DNA of 42,204 nucleotides from DASRAA01 sp036512955 (GTDB taxonomy: Bacteria > Acidobacteriota > Terriglobia > Terriglobales > Acidobacteriaceae). Both the position numbers and the translations under genes were made by a program. Shown piece after piece: positions 1 to 8,787 of the stretch. The notes below the pieces were generated by a model. It ran no database searches. It was not told the origin of the DNA and saw only the letters and a program-made list of their open reading frames with translations. Each line of letters opens with the position of its first letter. The first letter of the stretch is position 1. The stretch is taken from contig DATBZX010000102.1 of assembly GCA_036512955.1 (NCBI GenBank), positions 1 through 42,204 of the forward strand, given 5' to 3'.

Positions 1-66
1 GTCTTCCAAGAGCGCCCGGCTATCGGCACGGGCCAGCCGGAGGGCTCAAAGAACCAGTGGGAATGA
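1..66 (+). CDS. 3' end of an upstream gene, product unknown
   Basis: The frame starting at base 1 is open to a TGA at 64-66 and encodes 21 residues ending in GSKNQWE. Most of its codons end in G or C, as in the confident genes of this window, which supports real coding. The fragment is too short to assign a family. It could be chance, since 63 bases without a stop are not rare in G+C-rich DNA. Confidence 0.4.
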   Translation, partial: VFQERPAIGTGQPEGSKNQWE

Positions 67-217
67 AGGCATCGATCTGAATCTTACTTTTCAAGTCATT
101 CCCGCCTAAAAAAGTGGGGCTAGTTCAGAGGTTCCTTAGTACATTGCCAAGACGGTGTGAAATCGGCCGTTTCGGTTACGATAAATGCTGCGGCTTGCGG
201 TCTGCGCTAGCGACACG

Positions 218-1384
218 ATGTCTACCACTCGCAGCAAAGCTCCGGTCACCCCCGCCCGAGAGGCATCGGCTCCGTCGCGCCTGTCTTCGCTCGACGTTTT
301 CCGAGGTGCCACCATCGCGGCCATGATCCTGGTGAACAACCCCGGAAATGACTTCCCGTACGCCCCGCTGAAACATGCCGACTGGAACGGGTGGACTCCT
401 ACCGACCTGATTTTCCCATTCTTCCTCTTTATTGTTGGGGTTTCGCTCAGCCTGTCGTTTCGGTCGCGCATGAAACGCGGCGGATCGCAGCGAACATTGC
501 TTCTCCACTCGTTACGCCGCAGCGCAATCATCTTCTTCATCGGTCTCTTCTTGAATGGGTTTCCCTATTTCCATCTCGCCACGTGGAGAGTCGCCGGAGT
601 CCTGCAGCGCATCGCCCTTGCTTATCTCGCAGCAGCCGTGATCACCCTGACGTCGAAGACCCGCGGAATCGCAATCTGGATTGCTGGCCTGCTAGTCGGC
701 TACTGGATCGCCATGCGGTTCATCCCAGTGCCTGGATTTGGTGTGCCAGGCACGGACATGCCGTTGCTCGATCCCAATGCGAATTTGAGCTGGTATCTCG
801 ATAAGCAATTCCTGCCCGGTGCGATGTACGAGGGCACACGCGATCCCGAAGGAATACTGAGCACGTTTCCTGCAATCGCCACCGCACTGTTAGGGGTATT
901 GACCGGCGAATGGCTGGCGACGCTCCGCGATGCACGGAAGAAAGCGGCTGGCATGCTGGCCTTTGGCGCGGTCTGCGCAGTTGCCGGATTGCTTTGGGGG
1001 GTATGGTTCCCGATCAACAAGAAGCTTTGGACCAGTTCGTTCGTCCTGTTCACCGCGGGGTGCGCCCTGATCTGCCTGGCGGCTTGCTACAGGGTCAACG
1101 ATGTAAAGCAGCACCGGGGAATCTGGGCCAGGCCATTTGTGATCTTCGGCACCAATGCCATCGCAGCTTATACGCTTGCCGACCTGTTATCGAATTTGTT
1201 GTTCAACCTTCGTGCGCACATAGGCCGTCATACCGCGACCCTGCAGGACTACATTTATCGAAACTGCTTCGCGCACATCACTCCTCGCGCCCTCGGCTCT
1301 CTGGCCTATTCGATTGCATTTGTAGTCGTTTGCTTCCTGCCGATCTGGTGGATGTACCGGAAACGCATCTTCCTCAAGGTGTAG
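218..1384 (+). CDS. HGSNAT-like (DUF5009/COG4299) membrane acyltransferase
   Basis: A 388-residue polytopic membrane protein. The N-terminal signature RLSSLDVFRG, followed by KHADWNGWTPTDL and then FPFFLFIVGVS, is typical of the heparan-alpha-glucosaminide N-acetyltransferase/NagX-type family. That family moves acyl groups from cytoplasmic acyl-CoA onto sugars across the membrane. His53, in the HADWNG motif, matches the position of the family's catalytic histidine. About ten hydrophobic segments follow, ending in a short basic tail. ATG 218 is chosen over ATG 185 because the family signature begins soon after it and the extra 11 residues look non-conserved; neither start has a clear ribosome binding site. 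The bacterial substrate (amino sugar or murein fragment) cannot be told from sequence. The gene stands alone, 120 bp before the kinase gene. Confidence 0.82.
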   Translation: MSTTRSKAPVTPAREASAPSRLSSLDVFRGATIAAMILVNNPGNDFPYAPLKHADWNGWTPTDLIFPFFLFIVGVSLSLSFRSRMKRGGSQRTLLLHSLRRSAIIFFIGLFLNGFPYFHLATWRVAGVLQRIALAYLAAAVITLTSKTRGIAIWIAGLLVGYWIAMRFIPVPGFGVPGTDMPLLDPNANLSWYLDKQFLPGAMYEGTRDPEGILSTFPAIATALLGVLTGEWLATLRDARKKAAGMLAFGAVCAVAGLLWGVWFPINKKLWTSSFVLFTAGCALICLAACYRVNDVKQHRGIWARPFVIFGTNAIAAYTLADLLSNLLFNLRAHIGRHTATLQDYIYRNCFAHITPRALGSLAYSIAFVVVCFLPIWWMYRKRIFLKV

Positions 1385-1465
1385 CACGACACCGGGGCCC
1401 AGCCCGAATTGTTCCAAACCCCGCCCACGCAAACTGGCAGCAACCCCTTTACCAAACCGGTTTCA

Positions 1466-1496
1466 TTGACGCTGGACCGTAACCGTGTCCTAATAT
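1466..1496 (+). promoter_or_regulatory. sigma-70-like promoter of the kinase gene
   Basis: TTGACG at 1466-1471 and TAATAT at 1491-1496 are separated by 19 bp. The -10 box ends 8 nt before ATG 1505, so transcription would start at or within 2-3 nt of the start codon. This also argues against the longer upstream reading frame from 1409. The spacer is slightly long. Confidence 0.5.
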
Positions 1497-1504
1497 GCCT
1501 GTCT

Positions 1505-4081
1505 ATGTCGACGCCATCCATCAGCGTGGGACAACTCGTGGGCCACTACCGCATCCTCGAAAAGATCGGGGGCGGAGGCCAGGGTGACGTATTTCGCGCC
1601 CACGACGAGAGGTTTGACCGTGACGTTGCGCTCAAAGTCCTCCCTGCCAAGGCATTCGCCGACGATGCCGCGCGCAAGCGCTTCCACCTGGAAGCCCAGG
1701 CCGTCGGCAGGCTGATCCACCCCAATATCGCGACTGCGTTTGATTTTCCCGAGTGGAACGGAATCGACTTTCTGGTTACCGAGTACGTCTCCGGCACCCG
1801 GCTCGACGAAAAGCTGGCGCACGGGCCATTACCAGAAGAAACCGTGCTCGCGCTCGGCCGTGAACTCGCCAGTGGATTAGAAGCTGCACACCACGAGGGC
1901 ATCATCCACCGCGACCTGAAGCCAGGCAACCTGCGTTTCACGGAAAGCGGTCAACTCAAAATCCTGGATTTCGGCTTGGCGGAATTGATCGATCCCGCCG
2001 TCGATGTCGCGTCGGCTGAGACGGTGAGCCTTGCCATGACTCTGACCGGGACGCTGCCTTACATGGCGCCTGAGCAGTTCGAAGGAATAACCGACCAGCG
2101 CACGGACTTGTGGGCCGCCGGGGTCGTTCTCTACGAGTTGGCGACCGGGCAACTCCCGTTTCCTCAGACGCAGATGGCACCCTTGAGGCATGCCATTCGG
2201 CATGAGGCACCTAGACGGCCGACCGAAATCAATCCTGCCATATCGACCGGCTTGGAAAAAGTGATTCTGCGGGCCCTCGAAAAGGATTCCAAACGACGTT
2301 ACCAAACGGCCAAAGAACTGCACGACGATCTGGCACGGGTGGCGCAGGGGCAAAAAGTCAGATCAGGTGAATGGCTGCCGGACAGTCGCTTTGCACTTGC
2401 GCTGGTGGTCGTGCTCCTGGCAAGCTCCGCGTTCGCCGTGTACCATTTCTGGCCGCAGATCAGGCAACTGCTGGGGCAGCGGCCAACCGCCAGTAGTTTC
2501 CGTGTGCTGGCGGTGCTGCCCATCGAGAGCGGCAGCCAGGATGCTGCCGAGAATGCGTTGGTACGCGGTGTCGCCGAAACCATCAGCGCGCGCATCGCGC
2601 AGGGTACGAACGGACACACGATACAGCTAATTCCTCCCAATGAGTTGAGTGCACAAGGTGTGACGACCGCGGACGCCGCGAGGCGGGCCTTCGGCGTTGA
2701 CCGGGTGTTGGCGGTCGCGCTACAGCGCTCTGGCGACAAGATGCGCGTCACCTGCAGCCTGATTGATCCTAAAACGCATCAGCAGATGGACGCGCGCACG
2801 GTTACGGGCGATGCCAATGATCTGTTTGCACTGGAGGACAGCACCGTCGCCGACGTGTTTGCCATGTTGCCAGCCGAGGCCCGGACGGAGCAGCCTGCGC
2901 CTTCGGAAGTTCAGGCGGCGGGTCCGGCGGGATATGAGGCTTATTTGAAGGGCCGCGGCTACCTGCTCGAATACCAAAAATCGGAGAACATCGACGCCGC
3001 CATCAAGCAGTTCGAGCAGGCGCTAAAGCTGAGTCCGAACTATGCTCCGGCCTACGCGGGTCTGGGCGAGGCCTACTGGCGAGGCTATGAAGCCCATCGC
3101 GGCAAGCAATGGTTTGACACGGCAGCCAACAATTGCAATAAGGCCCTTAAGGTCGATCCCCGTCTGGCAGCGGCACACACCTGCCTGGGCAACATCTATA
3201 ACGACACCGGCAAGTATCAGGAGGCAGCGCAGGAGTTCCAACGCACACTGGCCCTGGATCATGACGACGCCAACGCACTGAGTGGCCTGGCACAGGCCTA
3301 CGACCGTATGGGGAACGCATCGGCAGCTGAATCGACCTATAAGAAGGCCATCGTTGCGCGTCCGCAATATTGGGCCGTTTACAACTGGCTGGGGACATTC
3401 TACTTCGGACATGGGCGCTATGAAGACGCGGCCGTGATGTTCCGCAAGGTCGTGGAACTGCGTCCTGACAATAATCGCGGCTACTATAACTTGGGCGGCG
3501 CCTATTTGATGGAGGCGAAGTATGAAGCGGCCAACCAGGCGCTTGGCCGCTCCATCGAGTTGCGCCCGACCATGGCTGCCTACAGCAACCTCGGGACATC
3601 CTACTTCTACCAGCACCGTTACTCCGATGCGGTTGCGGCATACGAAAAGGCTTGCAGCCTCGACGATCAGGAGTTTATGAACTGGGGGAACCTGGGAGAT
3701 GCGTTGTTTTGGTCACCAGGTCGCCGGCCGGAATCCGCCGGTCCCTACAAGCGGGCCATCGAACTTGCGCGCGCCAAGTTGCAAGTGAATCCGAAAGACT
3801 TTACGGCACACGCATATTTGGCCCAGTACAGCGCCATGTTGGGCGACAAACCGACTGCCACTTCCGAGATTCGCCAAGCACTGCAATTGAGTTCGGACGA
3901 TCCGGATGCTCTGTTCCGTGCGGCGTTAATCTACAACCAGCTTGGTGACCGGAAGCAGACTCTAAGTTGGCTCGACAAAGCCGTACACGCGCACTTCTCG
4001 CGCAGCACCATCCGCGATACCCCCGACTTCGAGCCTCTGCACTCGGACCCGGCTTTCACAGCCCTGATCGCGAAAAATTAG
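1505..4081 (+). CDS. transmembrane Ser/Thr protein kinase with extracytoplasmic TPR domain
   Basis: An 858-residue Hanks-type kinase. Cytoplasmic kinase domain, about residues 13-280: glycine loop IGGGGQGDVF, ATP lysine Lys44 in VALKVL, catalytic loop HRDLKPGN with Asp137, DFG with Asp155, and an APEQ motif. One transmembrane helix lies near residues 297-315. It is followed by a domain of about 130 residues beginning FRVLAVLPIES, resembling the TolB/FlgO-like segment common in acidobacterial kinases. TPR repeats run from about residue 485 to the end, for example NYAPAYAGLGEAYW and DNNRGYYNLGGAYL. The TPR part probably senses a periplasmic partner, but the ligand is unknown. The frame is open upstream to 1409, but the promoter at 1466-1496 and the kinase start near residue 13 favour ATG 1505. 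It converges on the gene ending at 4124. Confidence 0.93.
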   Translation: MSTPSISVGQLVGHYRILEKIGGGGQGDVFRAHDERFDRDVALKVLPAKAFADDAARKRFHLEAQAVGRLIHPNIATAFDFPEWNGIDFLVTEYVSGTRLDEKLAHGPLPEETVLALGRELASGLEAAHHEGIIHRDLKPGNLRFTESGQLKILDFGLAELIDPAVDVASAETVSLAMTLTGTLPYMAPEQFEGITDQRTDLWAAGVVLYELATGQLPFPQTQMAPLRHAIRHEAPRRPTEINPAISTGLEKVILRALEKDSKRRYQTAKELHDDLARVAQGQKVRSGEWLPDSRFALALVVVLLASSAFAVYHFWPQIRQLLGQRPTASSFRVLAVLPIESGSQDAAENALVRGVAETISARIAQGTNGHTIQLIPPNELSAQGVTTADAARRAFGVDRVLAVALQRSGDKMRVTCSLIDPKTHQQMDARTVTGDANDLFALEDSTVADVFAMLPAEARTEQPAPSEVQAAGPAGYEAYLKGRGYLLEYQKSENIDAAIKQFEQALKLSPNYAPAYAGLGEAYWRGYEAHRGKQWFDTAANNCNKALKVDPRLAAAHTCLGNIYNDTGKYQEAAQEFQRTLALDHDDANALSGLAQAYDRMGNASAAESTYKKAIVARPQYWAVYNWLGTFYFGHGRYEDAAVMFRKVVELRPDNNRGYYNLGGAYLMEAKYEAANQALGRSIELRPTMAAYSNLGTSYFYQHRYSDAVAAYEKACSLDDQEFMNWGNLGDALFWSPGRRPESAGPYKRAIELARAKLQVNPKDFTAHAYLAQYSAMLGDKPTATSEIRQALQLSSDDPDALFRAALIYNQLGDRKQTLSWLDKAVHAHFSRSTIRDTPDFEPLHSDPAFTALIAKN

Positions 4082-4123
4082 GGGCTTCCAGTCTCTTTGG
4101 CAACCCCTTCCCAAAGCGGCCCA

Positions 4124-4624
4124 CTACTTGTCGATGATCACTCCCGGGTCCTGCGGGTTGGTGCAGGAATTTGCCCCAACCTTCGCGCTCTGGAACAAGT
4201 ACGTATCGCAGACTGCATTCGGGTCAATATGTCCGATGTCACCATCGTTAAGCGTATACACCGGCTGATGTGTGTTGGGGTCGATAAACGGGGTGCCAGG
4301 GTGGCCGTTGGAAGTCTGCGGGAACGTAACACTCAGGGTTGTCGGTCCACCGGGCGCGATGCCTTTCTCCCAGATAATGGTGTCGCCGACAGTCTTGTTG
4401 AGCATTGGGACCTTGTCCGCGTTGCCTGACCCGCTGTCAATCTGCTGGCAGCTGAGGTCCTGCTTCATAATGATCTTGACCTTCGTTTGTTTCGGCGCCG
4501 GTGGAGGCGGGTTTCCCTTACCGAGGCCTGCGTTCCCGGCCGACGGCCGGCGTAGATAAAATCCTGCGCCAAAGGCTACTGCGGCGACCACGATAAGCAA
4601 AACTGCTGTTAGTTTGCCGCTCAT
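4124..4624 (-). CDS. membrane-anchored exported protein of unknown function
   Basis: 166 residues. An N-terminal hydrophobic helix (about residues 5-24, TAVLLIVVAAVAFGAGFYL) is followed by RR and a proline-rich linker, so the rest should face the periplasm. The soluble part has three cysteines (near residues 59, 140 and 154), which could form a disulfide, and several Gly/Asn/Pro-rich turns. It may be a small beta-sandwich, but I do not recognise the family. The start is well defined: AGGAGGGA (complement of 4631-4638) lies 6 nt before the ATG. It is a single gene convergent with the kinase gene. Confidence 0.75.
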   Translation of the reverse strand: MSGKLTAVLLIVVAAVAFGAGFYLRRPSAGNAGLGKGNPPPPAPKQTKVKIIMKQDLSCQQIDSGSGNADKVPMLNKTVGDTIIWEKGIAPGGPTTLSVTFPQTSNGHPGTPFIDPNTHQPVYTLNDGDIGHIDPNAVCDTYLFQSAKVGANSCTNPQDPGVIIDK

Positions 4625-4724
4625 TTTAACTCCCTCCTATTGTGCGTTGCGCGAATTCCCTGGGGGCCGCAACTGAGACCAGCTGCGCCAGTCTCGGCCT
4701 GAGGCGGTACCTGCCTTCGTGCAG

Positions 4725-4752
4725 ACACTAGCACGGCTCGGCTGGAAGTCAA
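4725..4752 (-). promoter_or_regulatory. possible promoter for the anchored exported protein
   Basis: On the minus strand TTGACT (complement of 4747-4752) is followed after 16 bp by TAGTGT (complement of 4725-4730), preceded by an extended -10 TG. It lies about 100 nt upstream of the start at 4624. The -10 match is only partial. Confidence 0.3.
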
Positions 4753-5153
4753 GCACCGTTATACGCCAAACCTGCTTACTTGTATTTTGTCTACTTTAGT
4801 CCCAGAGTGGGATAGCATCTACGCGTAGTAGGCGACAAAAAGCGATGTGGGCCTTTTGCAACATGCTCCTTATCAGTAGTTCTCGCACTGTGTGAGAGTG
4901 CAGGTACTATTGAATCTTCCCGGTAGAGTGCCTGCGTCGGAATGCTATCCAAGTTGAGTGTCCTGCCTGACCGAATGAATAGCATCCGCACCTTGCGCAT
5001 CCTCGCAGACGCCGGCCGCAATTTCAGAAACCGCAGCGCAGGCAAGCACAGGTGCTCGGCATCTACCAGTACGCCGGGCCTGCCAAGGTTGGGGAAACCA
5101 AGCTGGTATTCGACAAGTAGCGTTGCGCTAACCCGCCTCAGCGATCACAACTC
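4753..5153. other. intergenic stretch with a possible gene remnant
   Basis: No complete gene is seen here. A palindrome CTACGCGTAG lies at 4819-4828. From about 5037 to the TAG at 5118-5120 on the plus strand, one frame reads like a normal protein end (RQAQVLGIYQYAGPAKVGET, then KLVFDK). Upstream of 5037 that frame is arginine/proline-rich and unconvincing. With the terminator directly downstream, this suggests the decayed 3' end of a lost gene. Low confidence. Confidence 0.3.
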
Positions 5154-5190
5154 ACCCGGAGCCTCTTACAGGCTCCGGGTTTTCATTTTG
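5154..5190 (+). terminator. rho-independent terminator
   Basis: A perfect 10-bp stem (ACCCGGAGCC and GGCTCCGGGT) with a 7-nt loop at 5154-5180, followed by TTTCATTTT. No intact plus-strand gene precedes it, so it probably belonged to the gene remnant ending at 5120. Confidence 0.8.
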
Positions 5191-5292
5191 GGTTCTCAAT
5201 CGCCCCCGACTTCACCTTCCGGTGCACATTTGCTGTCGCGCGATTAGAATGCTGAGTTCACCACTTTGAGCTGGGAAGCAAAGGACCACTCC

Positions 5293-6468
5293 ATGATTGT
5301 CGGTGTTCCCCGCGAAACGTTTCCAGGGGAGCGGCGGGTTGCGCTCGTACCTGCAGCAATTCCAAACCTCAAAAAAGCCGGACTGGACGTCGTCATCGAA
5401 GCCGGTGCCGGGGTCGAAGCTGGCTATCCGGATGCCGACTACGTGACCAAAGGCGCGCAGATCGTGGCCGATCGGGCCGAAGTATTTCGCGTCGCCGACG
5501 TCGTTCTTCAGGTGCTGTGCCACGGCTCCAACGATCGCACTGGCCAGGCCGACCTCGCACTTCTGCGGCGAGGGCAGGTCCTGGTCGGATTCCTGCGTCC
5601 CCTCGGCAATGTGCAGACCGTCCAGGAGGTTGCCGCCACCGGCGCGACCGCATTCTCGGTCGAGTTGATGCCGCGCACCACCCGCGCGCAAAGTATGGAC
5701 GCCCTATCGTCCATGGGAACGATTTGCGGATACAAGGCCGTGATTATCGCCGCTGACACGCTGCCCCGCATCTTTCCCATGCTGACCACCGCGGCCGGAA
5801 CCATCACTCCTGCGCGCGTGCTGGTGATGGGCGCAGGCGTCGCGGGCTTGCAGGCCATTGCCACCGCGCGACGACTTGGTGCCGTAGTTTCGGCGTACGA
5901 CCTGCGTCCCGCCGTGAAGGAGCAGGTGCAGAGCCTCGGCGGCCGGTTCGTCGAACTTCCGCTGGAGGTCGCTGACGCGCAGGATGCTGGCGGCTACGCC
6001 AAAGCGCAGGATGATTCGTTTTATCAGCGCCAGCGCGAGTTGCTGGGAAACGTCGTCGCGGCACACGATGTAGTGATCACGGCGGCGGTAATTCCCGGCA
6101 AGAAATCTCCGGTGCTTGTGACCAAAGAGATGGTGGAACGCATGGCGCCCGGATCGGTGATCGTCGATCTCGCAGCCGAGCGCGGCGGCAATTGTGAACT
6201 GACGCGCATGGAAGAGAAGGTCGTCGAGCATGGAGTGTCCATTCTCGGCACCATCAACCTGGCCAGCGCAGTTCCCTATCATGCCAGCCAGATGTATGCC
6301 CGCAACCTGACCAACTTTCTGCTCAACATGGTGAAGGACGGGAAGCTTAACCTGAACATGGACGACGAGATCGTGCGCAGCACCCTGGTGACCGAGGGCG
6401 GCGAGATCGTCAATCCACGCGTGCGCGAATTTTACTCGCTGCCGGCACTGGTAACGCAAACTAAATAA
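5293..6468 (+). CDS. pntAA: proton-translocating NAD(P) transhydrogenase, alpha subunit part 1 (NAD-binding domain I)
   Basis: 391 residues, the soluble NAD(H)-binding dI of the three-gene type transhydrogenase, which transfers hydride from NADH to NADP+ using the proton gradient. The N-terminus MIVGVPRET with ERRVALVP, the dinucleotide fold VMGAGVAGLQAIATARRLGA (glycines 180, 182 and 185), and the alanine-dehydrogenase-like motif DLAAERGGNCE are all present. ATG 5293 is chosen because AAAGGA (5279-5284) is correctly spaced and the protein then starts at the usual family position. The frame is open 27 nt further upstream, but that extension has no support. It is first in an operon with pntAB and pntB, and a hairpin repeat separates it from pntAB. 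Confidence 0.96.
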   Translation: MIVGVPRETFPGERRVALVPAAIPNLKKAGLDVVIEAGAGVEAGYPDADYVTKGAQIVADRAEVFRVADVVLQVLCHGSNDRTGQADLALLRRGQVLVGFLRPLGNVQTVQEVAATGATAFSVELMPRTTRAQSMDALSSMGTICGYKAVIIAADTLPRIFPMLTTAAGTITPARVLVMGAGVAGLQAIATARRLGAVVSAYDLRPAVKEQVQSLGGRFVELPLEVADAQDAGGYAKAQDDSFYQRQRELLGNVVAAHDVVITAAVIPGKKSPVLVTKEMVERMAPGSVIVDLAAERGGNCELTRMEEKVVEHGVSILGTINLASAVPYHASQMYARNLTNFLLNMVKDGKLNLNMDDEIVRSTLVTEGGEIVNPRVREFYSLPALVTQTK

Positions 6469-6470
6469 TG

Positions 6471-6546
6471 AACCACAGAGGCACGGAGACACCGAGAAGA
6501 GCAGATTTAGAAATTGATTTTCTCTGTGCCTCTGTGTCTCTGTGGT
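6471..6546. repeat. dispersed long hairpin repeat, copy 1
   Basis: Imperfect inverted repeat. The left arm begins AACCACAGAGGCACGGAG at 6471 and the right arm CTCTGTGCCTCTGTG runs to about 6546, with roughly 25 nt between. A diverged copy lies at 26881-26968. It sits inside the pnt operon and its right arm ends 7-8 nt before the pntAB ribosome binding site. Confidence 0.8.
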
Positions 6547-6553
6547 GGACTTT

Positions 6554-6558
6554 GGAGG
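6554..6558 (+). promoter_or_regulatory. ribosome binding site that decides the pntAB start
   Basis: GGAGG at 6554-6558 lies 7 nt before TTG 6566. The in-frame GTG codons at 6542 and 6545 are upstream of this site and inside the repeat arm, so TTG 6566 is the likely start. Confidence 0.65.
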
Positions 6559-6565
6559 TTTTGAT

Positions 6566-6862
6566 TTGAAGGCAGACCTGATCACCAGTCTCTACGTCTT
6601 CATGCTCGCCGCGTTTATCGGATTCGAGGTGATCCGGCGAGTCTCCCCGCTTCTCCACACACCCCTGATGTCGCTCACCAACGCATTGGACGCCATCGCC
6701 GTGGTAGGCGCCATCATTCTCGCGGGCGAACAGAAGAGCCAGCTCGCCACGATTCTCGGCACCATCGCCATCGTGGCCGCCACCAGCAACATCGTCGGCG
6801 GCTTCATCATCACCGACCGCATGCTCAAGATGTTCAAAGTGAGTAAAGCGCCCAAGCCATGA
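6566..6862 (+). CDS. pntAB: NAD(P) transhydrogenase, alpha subunit part 2 (membrane domain)
   Basis: 98 residues from the TTG start. It has three or four hydrophobic helices with the family motifs TPLMSLTNALDAIAVVGAI and SNIVGGFIITDRML. It forms part of the proton channel dII together with the N-terminal half of PntB. The last codon overlaps the start of pntB (ATGA at 6859-6862), which indicates translational coupling. The hairpin immediately upstream may fold near its ribosome binding site and could tune the ratio of PntAA to PntAB. That last point is inference. Confidence 0.93.
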   Translation: MKADLITSLYVFMLAAFIGFEVIRRVSPLLHTPLMSLTNALDAIAVVGAIILAGEQKSQLATILGTIAIVAATSNIVGGFIITDRMLKMFKVSKAPKP

Positions 6863-8259
6863 CAAACCTAATGGGCGGTGAATACGTCATTGAGGTCCTC
6901 TACATTATTGCGGCGGCGCTGTTCATTCTGTCGCTGAAATGGCTGAGTTCGCCCGCCACCGCGCGCCACGGCATCTTCGCAGGCGAGGCGGGCATGTTGC
7001 TCGCCATCGTCGGCACGCTCTTCTACAAGGGCATCGTCGATTACAAATGGATCGCCATCGCCCTGGTGCTGGGCACCATCATCGGAGTGCCGCTGGGCCG
7101 CGTCGCCATGACCGCCGTTCCGCAGCGAACCGCGCTCAGCCACGCCTTCGGCGCGCTCTGCGTCACCCTCGTCGGCACCGCCGAGTTCTACCTGCGCGCT
7201 CCCAACATCTCGAAATTCATGATGAGCGTGCTGTCGCTCGAGGTCATCCTCGGCTCGCTCACCATCACCGGCAGCCTGATGGCGGCGGGCAAGCTGATGG
7301 AGATCCTGCCGCAGCGCCCCATCACCTATAAAGGACAGAACATCGTCAACCTGGGCTTCCTGGGGATCGCGATCGCTATCGCGGTGGTGCTGGTGTTGCA
7401 CCCCGAGCACATGGGGCTCTATCCGGCGATGGTGATCATTCCGCTGATATTCGGCGTGCTCATGATCGTCCCTATCGGCGGCGCCGACATGCCGACCGTG
7501 ATCTCGCTGTTGAACTCCTACGCCGGACTCTCCGCCGCCGCCATGGGATTCGTGCTCGACAGCAAGCTGCTCATCGTCGCGGGAGCACTCGACGGCGCGT
7601 CGGGCTTCATCCTCTCGGTGAACATGTCGAAGGCCATGAACCGATCTTTCTCCAACGTTTTGTTCGGAGCCTTCGGACAGGTGCAGCCTGCGGCCACAGG
7701 CACGCAGGAAGCGCGTCCCGTTCGTAGTGCGACGCCGGAAGAAGCGGCGGCGATCCTCGCGGCTGCCAATAAGGTCGTCATCGTGCCCGGATACGGCATG
7801 GCCGTCGCCCAGGCGCAGCACAAAGTTCGCGAACTCTACGACGCGCTCAGCAAGCGCGGCGTGGACGTGACCTTCGGAATCCATCCCGTAGCGGGCCGCA
7901 TGCCCGGACACATGAACGTCCTTCTGGCCGAAGCCGACATTCCCTACGACAAACTGCTCGACATGGACCAGGTCAACGGCGACATGCCGCAGACCGACGT
8001 GGCCCTGGTCATCGGAGCCAATGATGTCACCAACCCGGCGGCGCGCACCGATACCTCGAGCCCCATCTACGGCATGCCCATCCTCGACGTGGACAAAGCG
8101 CACACCGTGATGGTCATCAAGCGCAGCATGAGTCCAGGCTTCGCCGGCATCGATAACCCGCTCTATTACCTCGACAACACGCTGATGCTCTTCGGCGACG
8201 CCAAGAAGTTTGTGGGAGACATCGTGAAGGAGCTGTCGGGCAATAGCGGGGGACACTAG
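6859..8259 (+). CDS. pntB: NAD(P) transhydrogenase, beta subunit
   Basis: 466 residues, normal family length. The N-terminal half carries about eight to nine membrane helices with the conserved loops IPLIFGVLMIVPIGGADMP and LNSYAGLSAAAMGFVL. The C-terminal domain III binds NADP(H): VIVPGYGMAVAQAQ, HPVAGRMPGHMNVLLAEA, VIGANDVTNPAA, and KRSMSPGFAG near the end. The start overlaps the pntAB stop by 4 nt. The product should generate NADPH for biosynthesis and redox defence. No clear terminator is seen right after the stop. Confidence 0.97.
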   Translation: MTNLMGGEYVIEVLYIIAAALFILSLKWLSSPATARHGIFAGEAGMLLAIVGTLFYKGIVDYKWIAIALVLGTIIGVPLGRVAMTAVPQRTALSHAFGALCVTLVGTAEFYLRAPNISKFMMSVLSLEVILGSLTITGSLMAAGKLMEILPQRPITYKGQNIVNLGFLGIAIAIAVVLVLHPEHMGLYPAMVIIPLIFGVLMIVPIGGADMPTVISLLNSYAGLSAAAMGFVLDSKLLIVAGALDGASGFILSVNMSKAMNRSFSNVLFGAFGQVQPAATGTQEARPVRSATPEEAAAILAAANKVVIVPGYGMAVAQAQHKVRELYDALSKRGVDVTFGIHPVAGRMPGHMNVLLAEADIPYDKLLDMDQVNGDMPQTDVALVIGANDVTNPAARTDTSSPIYGMPILDVDKAHTVMVIKRSMSPGFAGIDNPLYYLDNTLMLFGDAKKFVGDIVKELSGNSGGH

Positions 8260-8787
8260 GGACAACTGGTAGCTGGTTGCTGGCAACTGGGTCGAGGCAT
8301 CACGAGTCGATTCCCAAACTGGGACGTATTGGGTCAGGGGTACCCCCTCCCCCCTCCCCCCCTGCCCGTAAAATATTGAAAACACAGGGGGCGAAAGGCG
8401 AAAGTCCGTGCAAAATATTGAGCGCGTGGGACTTGGAGGCAAAATATTGCGGAATAAGGACTTAGGTGGAATTTTCTGGGGCCGGACGGGGGTGTTGGCA
8501 GGGAGACGGCTGAAAAATCGAAAACGGTCAAGACCCATCACAGGTCAAAGCACCTACTGGGAATGCGGGTAGTGTCCGGCTGCCGACTCGGTGGAAGACA
8601 GCTCTCCCTCATCCTTCCAGAGGTAGTGTACGAGGAGTAGGGGGAAACACCAAGCGAGTTGGTCACGCATCAGCGTGACGGGCAACCATCGCCGACGTTT
8701 GGGGACTCGGGTCTCGCATTTCCCAAAACCAGGGAAGTGTGTGCCGCCCGCGGAGTTGTATACGCCCTCTGCTTCTTTGTTATGACG
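8260..8787. other. intergenic region with short repeats and a pyrimidine tract
   Basis: No convincing gene lies here on either strand. It opens with degenerate GGTAGCTGGTTGCTGG phrases (about 8264-8290), then a C-rich tract on the plus strand at 8341-8362, then three AAAATATTG copies, then sequence with no recognised feature up to the 3' end of the DUF4435 gene. Confidence 0.6.
8370..8449. repeat. three direct AAAATATTG repeats
   Basis: Exact 9-mers at 8370-8378, 8412-8420 and 8441-8449. The surrounding bases are also similar (GACTTGGAGGC before the third copy, GGACTTAGGTGG after it). They stand out as A+T-rich words in G+C-rich DNA. Function unknown. Confidence 0.6.

Noticed and set aside
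6868..8541. A 557-residue open frame on the minus strand
   Set aside because: It is the complement of pntB, with a His/Arg/Asp-rich composition that is typical of antisense frames in G+C-rich genes. pntB itself is unambiguous.
8260..8787. CRISPR array suggested by the AAAATATTG words
   Set aside because: The repeats are only 9 bp, the spacing is uneven (42 and 29 nt), there are three copies, and no cas gene is present.
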